Assembly (NCBI RefSeq): GCF_022376835.1
Contig: NZ_CP084606.1
Span: 1-64,000 of the forward strand
Source: Brucepastera parasyntrophica
Lineage (GTDB): Bacteria > Spirochaetota > Spirochaetia > Treponematales > Treponemataceae
DNA: 64,000 bases
Direction: 5' to 3'
Shown here: positions 10,654 through 20,221 of the stretch, in pieces
How positions within the stretch are numbered: the stretch's first letter is position 1
How the letters are laid out: every line of letters starts with the position of its first letter
Translations under genes and position numbers: made by a program
The notes under the pieces: model-generated
Database searches by the model: none
The model's input: the letters and a program-made list of their open reading frames with translations, nothing else
What the model was told of the DNA's origin: nothing

Positions 10654-11376
10654 ATGGCGAAAAAAAAGCGGGAAGCAAAAGCTGCCGGAACCGGATGGCT
10701 CAACACCTACGCGGACATGATAACGCTCTGTCTGTGCTTTTTCGTTATGCTTTACGATCCTTCCGAGGTTGATGTTACCCAGTTATCCAATATGACTGCT
10801 TCTATTCATGGTGATCCTACCGCAGGCGGGCAGTCCATGACTTCCGGAAAACTTGCGGACCTGGGAAATTCCATAAATTCCATGCCCTCACAGGAAAAAG
10901 GCCGTTCACTCGGACTTGCCGTCAGACGGGCTGTCAGTGTTTTTGCTCCTGATATAAAATCAAACAAAATAACCCTTACCAGTGACGAAAGAGGACTGGT
11001 AATTACGCTTGCCTCGGATGCTTTTTTCCGGACTGCAAGCGCTGAACTGGATATAGAAGAAACCCGGGACACAATGCTCAGGCTTGCCCAGTTTCTTTCA
11101 TCAGATGATTTAGAAGGCCGGCGCTTCAGGATAGAGGGTCATACCGATTCAGGCCCCACTGATCCGGCCCAGTGGCCCAGTAACTGGGAACTGTCAACTG
11201 CGCGGGCCGTTAATGTGCTTCATTATCTGACTGATTTCGGGGCTGATGAGTCCCAGTTTTCAGTTGCAGGCTATGCTGACAAACGTCCCCGGCCCGGTTT
11301 TTCAAATGATACGCCCGAGGGAAGGGCCAAGAACCGGCGGGTTGACATAATTATTGTGGACGAAGGTCATTTTTAA
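10654..11376 (+). CDS. motB: Flagellar motor stator protein MotB
   Basis: MotB is the peptidoglycan-anchored partner of MotA. The single N-terminal helix carries the ion-carrying Asp21 in [20 protein letters not shown]. The C-terminal OmpA-like domain binds peptidoglycan ([20 protein letters not shown], then [14 protein letters not shown] and [10 protein letters not shown]). At 240 residues it is slightly shorter than enteric MotB. GGGGAG upstream supports the ATG at 10654. Confidence 0.95.
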   Translation: MAKKKREAKAAGTGWLNTYADMITLCLCFFVMLYDPSEVDVTQLSNMTASIHGDPTAGGQSMTSGKLADLGNSINSMPSQEKGRSLGLAVRRAVSVFAPDIKSNKITLTSDERGLVITLASDAFFRTASAELDIEETRDTMLRLAQFLSSDDLEGRRFRIEGHTDSGPTDPAQWPSNWELSTARAVNVLHYLTDFGADESQFSVAGYADKRPRPGFSNDTPEGRAKNRRVDIIIVDEGHF

Positions 11377-11409
11377 TGATATTATGAGGGGTAAAAAGGA
11401 AGAACGGTT

Positions 11410-11943
11410 ATGAGTGATCAGGACGATATCAATCTGGATACCGGAGACTCCGGTGACGGCGGAGGTAAAAAGGGCAGCGGACTTTTCCCGCAATTGCTTA
11501 AATGGGTAGCGATTGTGCTGGGCGCCCTTATCTTTATTGTCACTGTGGTAGTAATAACGGTCAATATAATAAGCGGCTCAGGCAAAAACCAGACATCCAT
11601 TCCTTCTTCCGAAGAATATGTCGGCGTAAGGGAAGTACTCCAGTGGTACCAGGCTGTCGGAACCATTCAGACACGGACTTCCGATCCGATTCCCGCCTCG
11701 GTTCTGGTGGATATTGCGCTTGGCTATACCTTTGACGACAAGGCCACACCGACAGAACTTACCTCGAGGCTTGTTGAGCTCAAGGATTTTCTCCGATCCT
11801 ATTTTAACCGCAAGACGGTAAATGAGCTCCGCAATGAGGAAAAGGTAAAAATCGAAATAAGAAACTACATAAATGACAATATTTTGTCGAAAACTAAGAT
11901 AAAGGATGTCCGGTTTACCAGGTACGAGATCGTTGAACAATAA
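11410..11943 (+). CDS. fliL: Flagellar basal body-associated protein FliL
   Basis: FliL surrounds the stator and strengthens motor output. The 177-residue protein has a short acidic and Gly-rich cytoplasmic tail, one membrane helix (about residues 33-55, WVAIVLGALIFIVTVVVITV) and a periplasmic domain. The domain ends in the family pattern of a long helix (ELKDFLRSYFNRKTVNEL) and a strand (IKDVRFTRYEIVEQ). It sits between motB and fliM as in other spirochaetes. Confidence 0.92.
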   Translation: MSDQDDINLDTGDSGDGGGKKGSGLFPQLLKWVAIVLGALIFIVTVVVITVNIISGSGKNQTSIPSSEEYVGVREVLQWYQAVGTIQTRTSDPIPASVLVDIALGYTFDDKATPTELTSRLVELKDFLRSYFNRKTVNELRNEEKVKIEIRNYINDNILSKTKIKDVRFTRYEIVEQ

Positions 11944-11951
11944 GGATACAG

Positions 11952-12986
11952 ATGACAGAAGTTCTTTCACAGGATGAAGTAGATCAGCTGCTCACCGCGA
12001 TAAGCGCGGGTGATACGGATACTGAAGATTTCCGTCCGATAAATGATACCCGCAAGATAAAGATCTATGATTTTAAGCGGCCGGACAAGTTTTCAAAAGA
12101 ACAGATCCGCACCGTTTCAATCATGCATGAAACTTTTGCGCGCCTTACAACCACGGCTCTTTCCGCACAGCTGCGGAGTATGGCACATATGCATGTGGCC
12201 TCCGTTGATCAGCTTACATATGAAGAATTTCTCCGGTCAATTCCGACGCCTACAACTCTTGCAATTATAAATATGGATCCCCTAAAGGGAAATGCCATTC
12301 TTGAAATAGACCCTTCAATAACTTTTTCCATTATAGACAGACTTTTCGGCGGTACCGGCCAGGGAATTAAGGTACAGCGCGACCTTACGGATATTGAAAC
12401 ATCGGTAATGGAAGGAATTATTGTTCGCATTCTCGCGAATATGCGTGAAGCCTGGACCCAGGTTATTGATCTCCGTCCCAGACTTGGACAGATTGAGACA
12501 AATCCTCAGTTTGCACAGATAGTCGCTCCCTCGGAAATGGTCGTTCTCGTTACCCTTGAAACAAAGGTTGGCGAAGAAGAAGGCATGATGAACTTCTGTA
12601 TTCCCTATATTACCATAGAGCCCATTATTTCAAAACTGTCCAGCCAGTTCTGGTTTTCTTCCGTCCGCAGAAGCTCAACAACACAGTATGCCGGTGTTCT
12701 CAAGGACAAGCTGTCTACTGTTGAAATGGATGTTGTGGCGGAAATAAGTACAATTAATTTATCGGTCCGCGATGTTTTAAGTCTGCGTGTCGGCGACGTT
12801 GTGCGTTTATCAAATGTACGTGTCGGCGATCCCTTTACCCTAAGCATAGGCGACCAGAAAAAATTCTTATGCCAGGCCGGTGTTATCGGCAAGAAAGTAG
12901 CAGTTCAGATTCTGAAGAAAATAGCTGATACGGATCAGGAAGAATTTGAAGAAATTTCAGTAGAAGGAGATAATATATATGAGTGA
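11952..12986 (+). CDS. fliM: Flagellar motor switch protein FliM
   Basis: FliM is the C-ring protein that binds phosphorylated CheY and sets rotation direction. The N-terminal CheY-binding peptide is visible (LSQDEVDQLLTAI). It is followed by the CheC-like middle domain (FSIIDRLFGGTGQG) and the C-terminal SpoA domain (LRVGDVVRL ... LCQAGVIGKKVAVQI). The length of 344 residues is normal. The end overlaps fliY by 8 nt. Confidence 0.96.
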   Translation: MTEVLSQDEVDQLLTAISAGDTDTEDFRPINDTRKIKIYDFKRPDKFSKEQIRTVSIMHETFARLTTTALSAQLRSMAHMHVASVDQLTYEEFLRSIPTPTTLAIINMDPLKGNAILEIDPSITFSIIDRLFGGTGQGIKVQRDLTDIETSVMEGIIVRILANMREAWTQVIDLRPRLGQIETNPQFAQIVAPSEMVVLVTLETKVGEEEGMMNFCIPYITIEPIISKLSSQFWFSSVRRSSTTQYAGVLKDKLSTVEMDVVAEISTINLSVRDVLSLRVGDVVRLSNVRVGDPFTLSIGDQKKFLCQAGVIGKKVAVQILKKIADTDQEEFEEISVEGDNIYE

Positions 12987-14118
12987 CGGTTCCATATCCC
13001 AGGATGAGATTGATGCCCTGTTGGCAGGTGTCGACATGGGAGGAATGGGTGCCTCATCATCCACTCCTTCCCAAACCCTGACGGACTCACAGGCCGGTGC
13101 GCTTAAAGGGTTTTTAACAGCAAACGCAGATGCCCAGAAGGCCGCAATAGAGGCTATGACCTCGCAAACCGTGGAATTCGGAGAACCTTCTGTTGAAGTA
13201 TTAAAACGTGACGGGCTTCTTCACAAGCTTCCCGAAATAGTTGTCGGCAGTGTAATAGATTTTACCGGAGGATTGGCCGGGGATCATCTTATTGTTCTTG
13301 CTCCGGAATTCGCCCAGGAAATAGTAAGTCTTGTTAATAATGAACCTAACGCCGAATTTGACGATATGGCCCTTTCCGTTATCAGTGAAATGGTCTCCCA
13401 GTATGTCGGAACGGAGGTAACCGCCCTCGATAAGGCCGGTTTTACCGGAGTCACAAACAACCCCGCGGAAACAGTCCATGTGCCAAAAGCAATGATCCGT
13501 TTCCCCCAGAATGATTTTGTGGCCTTTTCCTTTCAGGTTACCCTTGCGGGAACCGCTTACACCTGGTGGGAAATTATTCCCTACAAAATGGCTGTCGACA
13601 TTGCCGCCGCTTTTGGCGCTACGACAAGCGACCCCTCTATGATGGCTGGTCTTGACGCATCCGGCCCGATGGGAATGGATATGGGCGGGATGCAGCAGGG
13701 CATGGCCGGCATGCAGGGGAATATGCAGCAGGGTATGAACATGATGCAGGGCAATATGCAGCAGGGAATGGGCGGTATGCAGGGGCAGGTTATGGGAATG
13801 AATCCCAATGTACAGTCGATCCAGTTTCCCAATCTGCAGATGAATACCATGCCGATTGAGCAGGGTAATATCGGTCTTATCATGGATGTTTACATGGAAA
13901 TGACCGTAGAACTCGGCCGTACAAGGAAGGTAATAAGGGAAATCCTTGGTATGGGTGAAGGCACCATTATCGAGCTGGAAAAGCTTGCCGGTGAACCCGT
14001 TGATATTCTTGTTAATCATAAGCCCATTGCAAAGGGTGAGGTTGTTGTTATTGATGAAAATTTCGGTGTCCGTGTAACGGAAATACTGTCTCCAGCGGAA
14101 CGGGTAACCGATATGTAA
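12979..14118 (+). CDS. fliY: Flagellar motor switch protein FliY/FliN with Met-Gln-Gly-rich linker
   Basis: FliY is the second C-ring switch component, combining a FliM-like N-terminus, a CheC-like domain and a FliN-type SpoA domain. The N-terminal peptide ISQDEIDALLAGVD resembles the FliM CheY-binding segment. The middle domain runs to about residue 215. Residues about 220-278 form a linker built of repeated Met-Gln-Gln-Gly-Met and Gly-Asn-Met units. The SpoA domain occupies the last 85 residues (VELGRTRKVIREILGMGEG, then VDILVNHKPIAKGEVVVIDE). It is 379 residues and overlaps fliM. The repeated linker is unusual and might vary in length between strains. Confidence 0.93.
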   Translation: MSDGSISQDEIDALLAGVDMGGMGASSSTPSQTLTDSQAGALKGFLTANADAQKAAIEAMTSQTVEFGEPSVEVLKRDGLLHKLPEIVVGSVIDFTGGLAGDHLIVLAPEFAQEIVSLVNNEPNAEFDDMALSVISEMVSQYVGTEVTALDKAGFTGVTNNPAETVHVPKAMIRFPQNDFVAFSFQVTLAGTAYTWWEIIPYKMAVDIAAAFGATTSDPSMMAGLDASGPMGMDMGGMQQGMAGMQGNMQQGMNMMQGNMQQGMGGMQGQVMGMNPNVQSIQFPNLQMNTMPIEQGNIGLIMDVYMEMTVELGRTRKVIREILGMGEGTIIELEKLAGEPVDILVNHKPIAKGEVVVIDENFGVRVTEILSPAERVTDM

Positions 14119-14140
14119 ACAGAATATTTGGGTGGGGGAA

Positions 14141-14827
14141 ATGACTGAATTCTCTTTTAAAAAACACATATTCCGTGTGATTTGTATAGTATTTCTGTTG
14201 TTTACTGTACCATTCAGCGGTCTGGCGCAGGATAATCAGCAGAATATCACTGAAAATACCGAAACACCGGAACGGGTTTCGGCAATCGATGAAACAACTA
14301 TCATACTCAACGATCCGGCGACTATTCCTCCTGAGGCTGTAAATTCTTCCGCATCGTCAGGTATTGGTGTTTTGTGGCGGATAGTGATCATTCTTTTGCT
14401 GCTATGCCTGGCAATTTACGGTATAGTCCGTTTTTTAAAAAAACATACGGCTATTAATGCCGCAAACGACCCCTATTTGCAATCGGTCGCCTCTCTTCTT
14501 TTATCTCCAAATAAAAGCGTCCAGGTAATAACAATAGGCAGTCAGGCCTTTCTTGTCGGAGTTACCGAACACAATATTTCCCTGATTTCAGAAATAACCG
14601 ACAAGGACCTCATCGACGCCATGAATCTGGACGCCGATAAAAAAACCGAGAACCCTCCTGGGACCGGTTTTTCCGCCGTTATCCAGTCATTTATGCCGAA
14701 AAAGGCCAAACCAAAGGATGAAAATCCTTTTTCGGCTCAGGAAACTGCTGATTTTATCAGAAAACAGCGGAACCGCCTTCAGGGCGGGGGGAACTCCGAG
14801 TCCGGGACGGCAGGAGGAACGGAATAA
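14141..14827 (+). CDS. fliO: Flagellar biosynthesis protein FliO (FliZ)
   Basis: FliO helps assemble the FliP ring of the flagellar export gate. Starting at ATG 14141, the protein has a signal-like segment (residues 9-29, VICIVFLLFTVPFSGLAQ), a polar periplasmic stretch, and a membrane helix (VLWRIVIILLLLCLAIYGIV). A basic cytoplasmic domain with the FliO pattern (LLLSPNKSVQVITIGSQAFL) and a charged tail follow. An alternative GTG at 14132 lacks a ribosome site, while GGGGG sits just before 14141. The stop TAA shares its last A with the fliP start. Confidence 0.85.
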   Translation: MTEFSFKKHIFRVICIVFLLFTVPFSGLAQDNQQNITENTETPERVSAIDETTIILNDPATIPPEAVNSSASSGIGVLWRIVIILLLLCLAIYGIVRFLKKHTAINAANDPYLQSVASLLLSPNKSVQVITIGSQAFLVGVTEHNISLISEITDKDLIDAMNLDADKKTENPPGTGFSAVIQSFMPKKAKPKDENPFSAQETADFIRKQRNRLQGGGNSESGTAGGTE

Positions 14828-15672
14828 TGCAAAGGAAACGCTCAAAAAGTAAATTTACGTTTATCCTTGTCATTATCATGCTGGGATGGAGTATCGGTAT
14901 TCCTTCCGCCGCCTTTGCCCAGTCTGCGTCCGGTTTTCCCTCCGGCAGCACGGCGGGAACAACAACCATGAATGCCGAGCGGGAGACAAACCGCATTCCG
15001 TTTATTAATCTTGAAATACGCGAACCGGAATCGAACCAAGAAGTCGCATTTTCAATCCAATTGCTCCTCCTTCTCACTGTTTTATCTCTCGCTCCGAGCA
15101 TACTGATTCTCATGACCAGTTTTCTCCGGATTTCGATTTCCCTTGATTTTGTCAAACGGGCTCTTTCCCTTCAGCAGGTCCCGCCGACCCAGGTCCTGAA
15201 TGGTATTGCGCTTTTCCTGACCATTTTTATTATGTGGCCGACTTTTTCCACAATGTATACAACTGCCTTCAAACCTCTTGCAGACGGTGAAATGAATATT
15301 CAGACAGCCTATACTGAGGCGGAAAAACCCCTGCGTCTTTTCATGTACAAACAGATGTCAAACGACACATCAACCATAGCCACTTTTATGTCAATGGCAA
15401 ATCTTGATAAACCGAATACCCTGGCGGATGTTCCTACCCGTATATTGATCCCTGCATATATTCTGCACGAACTCACCGTTGCGTTTAAAATAGGGATTTT
15501 ACTGTATATACCATTTATTATAGTGGATATGGTTGTGGCAAGCATCCTAATGTCAATGGGTATGATTATGCTCCCGCCGGTGCAAATTTCAATGCCTTTT
15601 AAATTGATATTGTTTATTCTTGTGGACGGATGGAATCTTTTAACACAGCAATTTTTCAATTCGTTTCTGTAA
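14827..15672 (+). CDS. fliP: Flagellar export gate protein FliP
   Basis: FliP forms the core of the export gate with FliQ and FliR. The 281-residue protein has an N-terminal signal sequence ending AAFA, then the first membrane helix (LLLLTVLSLAPSILILMTSF) and the signature FLRISISLDFVKRALSLQQV. The C-terminal part is PPVQISMPFKLILFILVDGW. It is one base into the fliO stop. A 48-nt gap with GGAGGGG separates it from fliQ. Confidence 0.96.
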   Translation: MQRKRSKSKFTFILVIIMLGWSIGIPSAAFAQSASGFPSGSTAGTTTMNAERETNRIPFINLEIREPESNQEVAFSIQLLLLLTVLSLAPSILILMTSFLRISISLDFVKRALSLQQVPPTQVLNGIALFLTIFIMWPTFSTMYTTAFKPLADGEMNIQTAYTEAEKPLRLFMYKQMSNDTSTIATFMSMANLDKPNTLADVPTRILIPAYILHELTVAFKIGILLYIPFIIVDMVVASILMSMGMIMLPPVQISMPFKLILFILVDGWNLLTQQFFNSFL

Positions 15673-15720
15673 TGCCGCAGAACGAAAAAGCTGTATGATA
15701 TGTAAGGAGGGGAAGCGGAT

Positions 15721-15990
15721 ATGTCGCTGGGAACCGTTATTAATCTGCTGCGCAGCGGTATTTTTCAAATACTGATGCTGTCTGCACCTATTCTTGTTAC
15801 TGCACTTGTTGTAGGTTTGGTTGTTGCAATTTTTCAGGCAACAACATCGATCCAGGAACAGACTCTTACCTTTGTTCCGAAAATCATGAGCATACTGGCT
15901 GTTCTTGCCCTTCTCGGTGGATGGATGTTCGCATCATTGCGGGAATATACCATAAATCTTTTTGAGATGATCCCCCAACTGGTACGCTGA
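15721..15990 (+). CDS. fliQ: Flagellar export gate protein FliQ
   Basis: FliQ is the small two-helix component of the export gate. The 89-residue protein contains two hydrophobic helices (about 14-38 and 52-72) with the family motif LVVGLVVAIFQATTSIQEQT between them. AAGGAGGGG lies 7 nt upstream of the ATG. It is followed 5 nt later by fliR. Confidence 0.96.
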   Translation: MSLGTVINLLRSGIFQILMLSAPILVTALVVGLVVAIFQATTSIQEQTLTFVPKIMSILAVLALLGGWMFASLREYTINLFEMIPQLVR

Positions 15991-15995
15991 CCTGA

Positions 15996-16793
15996 ATGAC
16001 GCCTTTTGATGATGTTATTGCAAAAGCTCCTCTCTTTTTTCTGGCAGCGGTCCGGGTTTTTGCGATGATTATGACTACGCCTCTGCTTTCTATTCAGTCT
16101 GTGCCGCGCGTGGCGAAAATTGCGCTTGCCGGATTTGTTGCGTATATGGTTATGCCTGACGCCTATCCGGGAAATGTAACTGACGGCCCCTTTACGCTGC
16201 ACTACGTGCTTTTGCTTGTCGGCGAGGGCTTGATAGGTGTTATTACCGGTTTTTACGTGAGCATTATTTTTTCCGCATTCAGCACAGCCGGGCAGTTTTT
16301 TTCCTATCAGATGGGCTTCGGCGCTTCCGAAGTATATGATGCTCTTGCTCAGATTGAAAACCCTCTTTTGGGCCAGTTCCTCAATCTGATCGCAATGCTG
16401 ATTTTCCTGCAGATTAACGGGTTTCAGACCCTGTTCCTCGGCGGCGTCCTCCGCAGTTTTCAGTCCATGAATTGCTTCACCCTGATTGGTGCCCAGGATC
16501 AGTTCATTTCTTTTTTGCTTGGAAGTTTATCAACATTGTTTTTGAACGCAATGATTATTGCCCTTCCCATTGTCGGCACTCTGTTTTTAATTCATGTTTC
16601 AATGGGTTTGCTTTCAAAGGCCGCTCCCCAGATGAACCTCTTATCGGAAGGGTTCCCCATTACGATTCTGGTGACCTTCTTTTTACTGGCGGCCGCACTT
16701 CCCTATATGATAAATCTTTTCATTCAGGTAATGGACCAGGCTTTTCAGGCGCTGGAAGGTTTGTTCGCATCGGTCAGCGGAGGTATTGGATGA
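15996..16793 (+). CDS. fliR: Flagellar export gate protein FliR
   Basis: FliR completes the FliPQR gate. The 265-residue protein is strongly hydrophobic with about six membrane helices. The FliR patterns [20 protein letters not shown] and [12 protein letters not shown] are followed by a C-terminal helix ending near [19 protein letters not shown]. Its stop overlaps the flhB start (ATGA at 16790), indicating coupling of gate and switch proteins. Confidence 0.95.
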   Translation: MTPFDDVIAKAPLFFLAAVRVFAMIMTTPLLSIQSVPRVAKIALAGFVAYMVMPDAYPGNVTDGPFTLHYVLLLVGEGLIGVITGFYVSIIFSAFSTAGQFFSYQMGFGASEVYDALAQIENPLLGQFLNLIAMLIFLQINGFQTLFLGGVLRSFQSMNCFTLIGAQDQFISFLLGSLSTLFLNAMIIALPIVGTLFLIHVSMGLLSKAAPQMNLLSEGFPITILVTFFLLAAALPYMINLFIQVMDQAFQALEGLFASVSGGIG

Positions 16794-17977
16794 CAGGATC
16801 CCTGCTTTTGATTCAGGAAAATGAATATGCCGAACGAAAATATGTAAATCCCGAAGTATCGGATCTTATTCTGCGCATAGATCTGCAGTGGTTTGCCGCC
16901 GAAGATGAAGGCCGTACCGAAGATCCAACTGAGTATAAAATACGAAAGGCCAGGGAAGAAGGGCGCGTCGCAAAAAGTATGGAACTTAACGGCGCCCTTG
17001 TTTTACTCCTGCCTGTTCTCGCGCTCATTGCTTTTGCGCCCTCAATGGTAAATAATTTTGTTGAAATGATCAGATTTTTCCTTACCCGGGCTACAAAAAT
17101 TGAAATAACGGACCCTGCCATTATCCGGGCTTTTTTCCGGTATTTTATCAGACTTGTTCTGCCGATAACCGCGACTGCCCTTATTTCCGGTGTTGTTTCA
17201 AATCTCATTCAAAACGGCGGTTTTATTTTCAGTCTAAAACCCATAACGCCGCAGTTCAACAAGATTCTGCCCAATTTCGGGAAATACTTTAAACGTGTCC
17301 TTTTTTCAGCTGAAGGAATGTTTAATCTTGCAAAATCCCTGGTAAAGGTTGCAGTCATTGCCGCCGCGGCCTTTATCAGTATCCGGGACGATATTCCGAA
17401 ACTGATTTCTATGCTGAATACCGGACTGTGGAACAGCGTGACCTTTATCGCCTCTCTCGCCGCCAAAATACTGATAATTGCGTCTATTTTCTTTCTCGCA
17501 ATTTCAATTCCCGATTATGTATTTCAGCGGCGGCAGTTTATGGAATCCCTGAAAATGTCCAAGCAGGAAGTCAAGGAAGAATACAAACAGATGGAAGGGG
17601 ACCCTCTGGTAAAGGGACGTCTCCGGCAGCGGATGCGCGAAATTTTAAGCCAGAATATGGCCGTAAATGTGCCGAAGGCCGATGTTGTCATTACAAACCC
17701 GACTCACTTTGCCATTGCGATCCAATGGGACAGGCAGACAATGAGGGCTCCTATGGTAACGGCGAAGGGGCAGGATAATCTTGCACTGAGAATAAAATCC
17801 CTTGCCAAGGAAAACAATGTTCCCATTCATGAGAACAAGGCCCTTGCCCGTGCGCTCTATGCGGAAGTGGAAATTGGTGATATGATACCCGATACATATT
17901 ATCACGCGCTTGCAGTTATTCTTGCCAAGGTGTATGCGCTTGATTCACAGAAAGCAAAAATAATTAAGGAAGCATAA
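16790..17977 (+). CDS. flhB: Flagellar export switch protein FlhB
   Basis: FlhB controls export substrate specificity. Starting at ATG 16790 (overlapping the fliR stop) it is 395 residues. It has an N-terminal extension of about 45 residues before the usual [20 protein letters not shown], four membrane helices, and a cytoplasmic domain with the autocleavage motif Asn303-Pro-Thr-His ([13 protein letters not shown]). The open frame runs upstream to 16472 inside fliR, but that part is out of frame with fliR and has no start signal. The N-terminal extension ([20 protein letters not shown]) is longer than in enteric FlhB and may be typical of treponemes. Confidence 0.94.
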   Translation: MTGSLLLIQENEYAERKYVNPEVSDLILRIDLQWFAAEDEGRTEDPTEYKIRKAREEGRVAKSMELNGALVLLLPVLALIAFAPSMVNNFVEMIRFFLTRATKIEITDPAIIRAFFRYFIRLVLPITATALISGVVSNLIQNGGFIFSLKPITPQFNKILPNFGKYFKRVLFSAEGMFNLAKSLVKVAVIAAAAFISIRDDIPKLISMLNTGLWNSVTFIASLAAKILIIASIFFLAISIPDYVFQRRQFMESLKMSKQEVKEEYKQMEGDPLVKGRLRQRMREILSQNMAVNVPKADVVITNPTHFAIAIQWDRQTMRAPMVTAKGQDNLALRIKSLAKENNVPIHENKALARALYAEVEIGDMIPDTYYHALAVILAKVYALDSQKAKIIKEA

Positions 17978-17985
17978 GGGGATTA

Positions 17986-20076
17986 ATGGCGGATACCGGA
18001 CTACCGAAACGAAGGGGCTTCTCACAGACATCGGACCTGTTTGTTGCGATAGGCGCGGTCGTTGTTGTCATGATGCTCATTATTCCGCTTCCTCCGGTAC
18101 TCCTCGACTTCCTTCAGGCGCTGAATCTTGTTTTTAACCTGCTCATTCTGCTTCTTGTTCTATATACCCGGCGGGCCATAGACTTTTCCGTGTTCCCGAC
18201 CGTCCTGCTGGTAAGTACGGTTTTCGGACTGGGCCTCAATGTTTCGTCAACCCGGCTCATCCTTTCCCAGGGTATGAAATTTGAAGGCAAGATGATCCGG
18301 GCTTTCAGCACCTTTGTTATTGGCGCCGGCGGCTCTGAAGGTCTGGTAATCGGTTTTGTAATTTTCATTATTATCATTGCTGTCCAGGCCTTTGTCATTA
18401 CAAAGGGTTCAACCCGTGTAGCCGAAGTCGCCGCGCGGTTTACCCTTGATGCAATGCCGACTAAAAATATGGCGATAGAAGCCGAATATAATTCCGGCGC
18501 CATAACTGAAGAAGAAGCGCGCGTACGCAAGCGCGAAGTCCAGAAAGAATCCGATTTTTACGGTGCAATGGACGGTGCAAGCAAGTTCGTGTCCGGGAAT
18601 GTTAAAATCGGTATTTTCATTACGGTAGTAGACCTTGTCGTAGGTCTTATATTCGGAATGATTTTCCGCGGCGAGCCTTTTGGACAGGCAATACAAACCT
18701 ATGCGGCATTAACTATCGGCGACGGACTTTTGTCCCAGCTTCCTTCTCTTTTTGTTTCAGTCGCGACCGGTATTATTGTTACCCGTTCCGTATCTGACGG
18801 AACATTCGGTTCCGATATTCAAACCCAGTTTTCGCAGAATGCCTGGGTATATTTTGTCGGGGCGGGGACCCTGCTGGTTATCGGTTTTCTGCCCGGGTTC
18901 CCGTGGTATGTGCTTATTCCCATCGCCGGCGCGCTTGCCTATATCGGATGGCGGCTGAGAAAAACCCAGCAGGCCAGTTTTAAGAAAACAATGGAAAAGG
19001 CCGAAGAAAAGGAACGCCAGAAAACAGGTGAAACCCCCGCTGAAATAAGCCCGATTGTTCCCCTGGACCCTCTGGCGCTGGAACTTGGTTATGGGCTTAT
19101 TCCCCTTGTCGACAAGGATAAGGGGGCCGAACTTCTGGAACGCGTTACCCGCATAAGAAGGGAGTCCGCCCTGGACCTTGGGCTGGTTGTTCCCCGCATA
19201 CGGATTATTGATAACATGCGGCTTGAACCGAGCGAATACTGTTTTAAAATAAAGGGCGTCGAAGTCGCGAGGTCCCGTATCAGAATGGGCTGGTATCTGG
19301 CCATTAATCCGGGCAGTGTCAGCGAAGAACTGCCGGGCGAAAAAACCACCGATCCGACCTTCGGCCTGCCCGCGGTCTGGATTTCGGAAGAAAACCGCGA
19401 ACGCGCCGAACGTTCCGGCTATACTGTTGTGGACCCTCCGGCGATTATCGCAACCCATCTGACCGAAATCATCAAACGCCACGCTGCGGAAATCCTCGGA
19501 CGGCAGGAAGTCCAGTCTATTATTGATACAATCAAAAAAGACTATCCCGCGGTTGTGGAAGAAGTTACGAAACTCTGCAGCATAGGCGAAATACAGAAAG
19601 TTCTCCAGGGATTGCTCCGGGAACAGGTTTCAATCCGGAATATGGTTGTTATTCTCGAAACCCTTGCGGACTTCCGTCCGATTACCAAGGATACCAGTAT
19701 ACTTGTCGAAAAGGTCAGACAGTCTCTCGGCAGGCAAATCTGTCTCCAGTATGTCGATGACAACCATACTCTTCGGGTTCTGACAATTGAACCCTCTCTG
19801 ATCCAGAAAATTGTAGACAGCCGGGTCGATACGGTGAACGGTCCGGTAGCCGCGCTTGAACCTGCCGTTCACCGGAACTGGATACGCGTATTAACGCGGT
19901 CGGTTTCCGCCGTTCTGCAGTCAGGATATTACCCGATAATACTCTGTCCCGAAGAAGCGCGCATACTTATAAAAAATTCAACGGAACGGGAAATTCCGGA
20001 CCTCATAGTCCTTTCCGTTCCTGAAATTGCCAATGATATAAAAGTTGAAGCAATAGGCGAAATTAAGGAAGAATGA
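17986..20076 (+). CDS. flhA: Flagellar export apparatus protein FlhA
   Basis: FlhA forms the nonameric ring that receives export substrates and uses the proton gradient. The 696-residue protein has eight predicted helices in the first 330 residues. The FHIPEP-type loop contains TRVAEVAARFTLDAMPTKNM. The cytoplasmic half has the conserved segments PRIRIIDNMRLEPSEYCFKI and AEILGRQEVQSIID. It follows flhB by 8 nt. The following 145-nt gap to flhF holds a small inverted repeat (GGAATG/CATTCC at about 20084-20100) and no T-run terminator. Confidence 0.96.
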   Translation: MADTGLPKRRGFSQTSDLFVAIGAVVVVMMLIIPLPPVLLDFLQALNLVFNLLILLLVLYTRRAIDFSVFPTVLLVSTVFGLGLNVSSTRLILSQGMKFEGKMIRAFSTFVIGAGGSEGLVIGFVIFIIIIAVQAFVITKGSTRVAEVAARFTLDAMPTKNMAIEAEYNSGAITEEEARVRKREVQKESDFYGAMDGASKFVSGNVKIGIFITVVDLVVGLIFGMIFRGEPFGQAIQTYAALTIGDGLLSQLPSLFVSVATGIIVTRSVSDGTFGSDIQTQFSQNAWVYFVGAGTLLVIGFLPGFPWYVLIPIAGALAYIGWRLRKTQQASFKKTMEKAEEKERQKTGETPAEISPIVPLDPLALELGYGLIPLVDKDKGAELLERVTRIRRESALDLGLVVPRIRIIDNMRLEPSEYCFKIKGVEVARSRIRMGWYLAINPGSVSEELPGEKTTDPTFGLPAVWISEENRERAERSGYTVVDPPAIIATHLTEIIKRHAAEILGRQEVQSIIDTIKKDYPAVVEEVTKLCSIGEIQKVLQGLLREQVSIRNMVVILETLADFRPITKDTSILVEKVRQSLGRQICLQYVDDNHTLRVLTIEPSLIQKIVDSRVDTVNGPVAALEPAVHRNWIRVLTRSVSAVLQSGYYPIILCPEEARILIKNSTEREIPDLIVLSVPEIANDIKVEAIGEIKEE

Positions 20077-20221
20077 AGTACGGAATGGCTGTCATTCCGG
20101 AAAACCGGAACAGCTGTATCCGGAGAAAAGCGGAGTGAAATCCGTTTTTCATATATATTTTTGGGCTGCTGTTACAGCATTGGATAATGTTTAAACGGCA
20201 ATAATTTGCGCGGGTGGGAAA

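Noticed and set aside
13640-13805. Metal (copper) binding by the Met-rich FliY tract
   Set aside because: The spacing is a simple Gly-Met-Gln repeat inside a switch protein linker, and there is no other copper gene nearby.
13201-14169. A 322-codon minus-strand open frame opposite fliY
   Set aside because: It lies wholly opposite a recognised flagellar gene, has a low-complexity His-rich translation caused by the Met-Gln repeats, and no ribosome site.
16472-16789. Upstream extension of the flhB open frame inside fliR
   Set aside because: It overlaps fliR in another frame, has no start signal and translates to nothing resembling FlhB. ATG 16790 overlapping the fliR stop is the sensible start.
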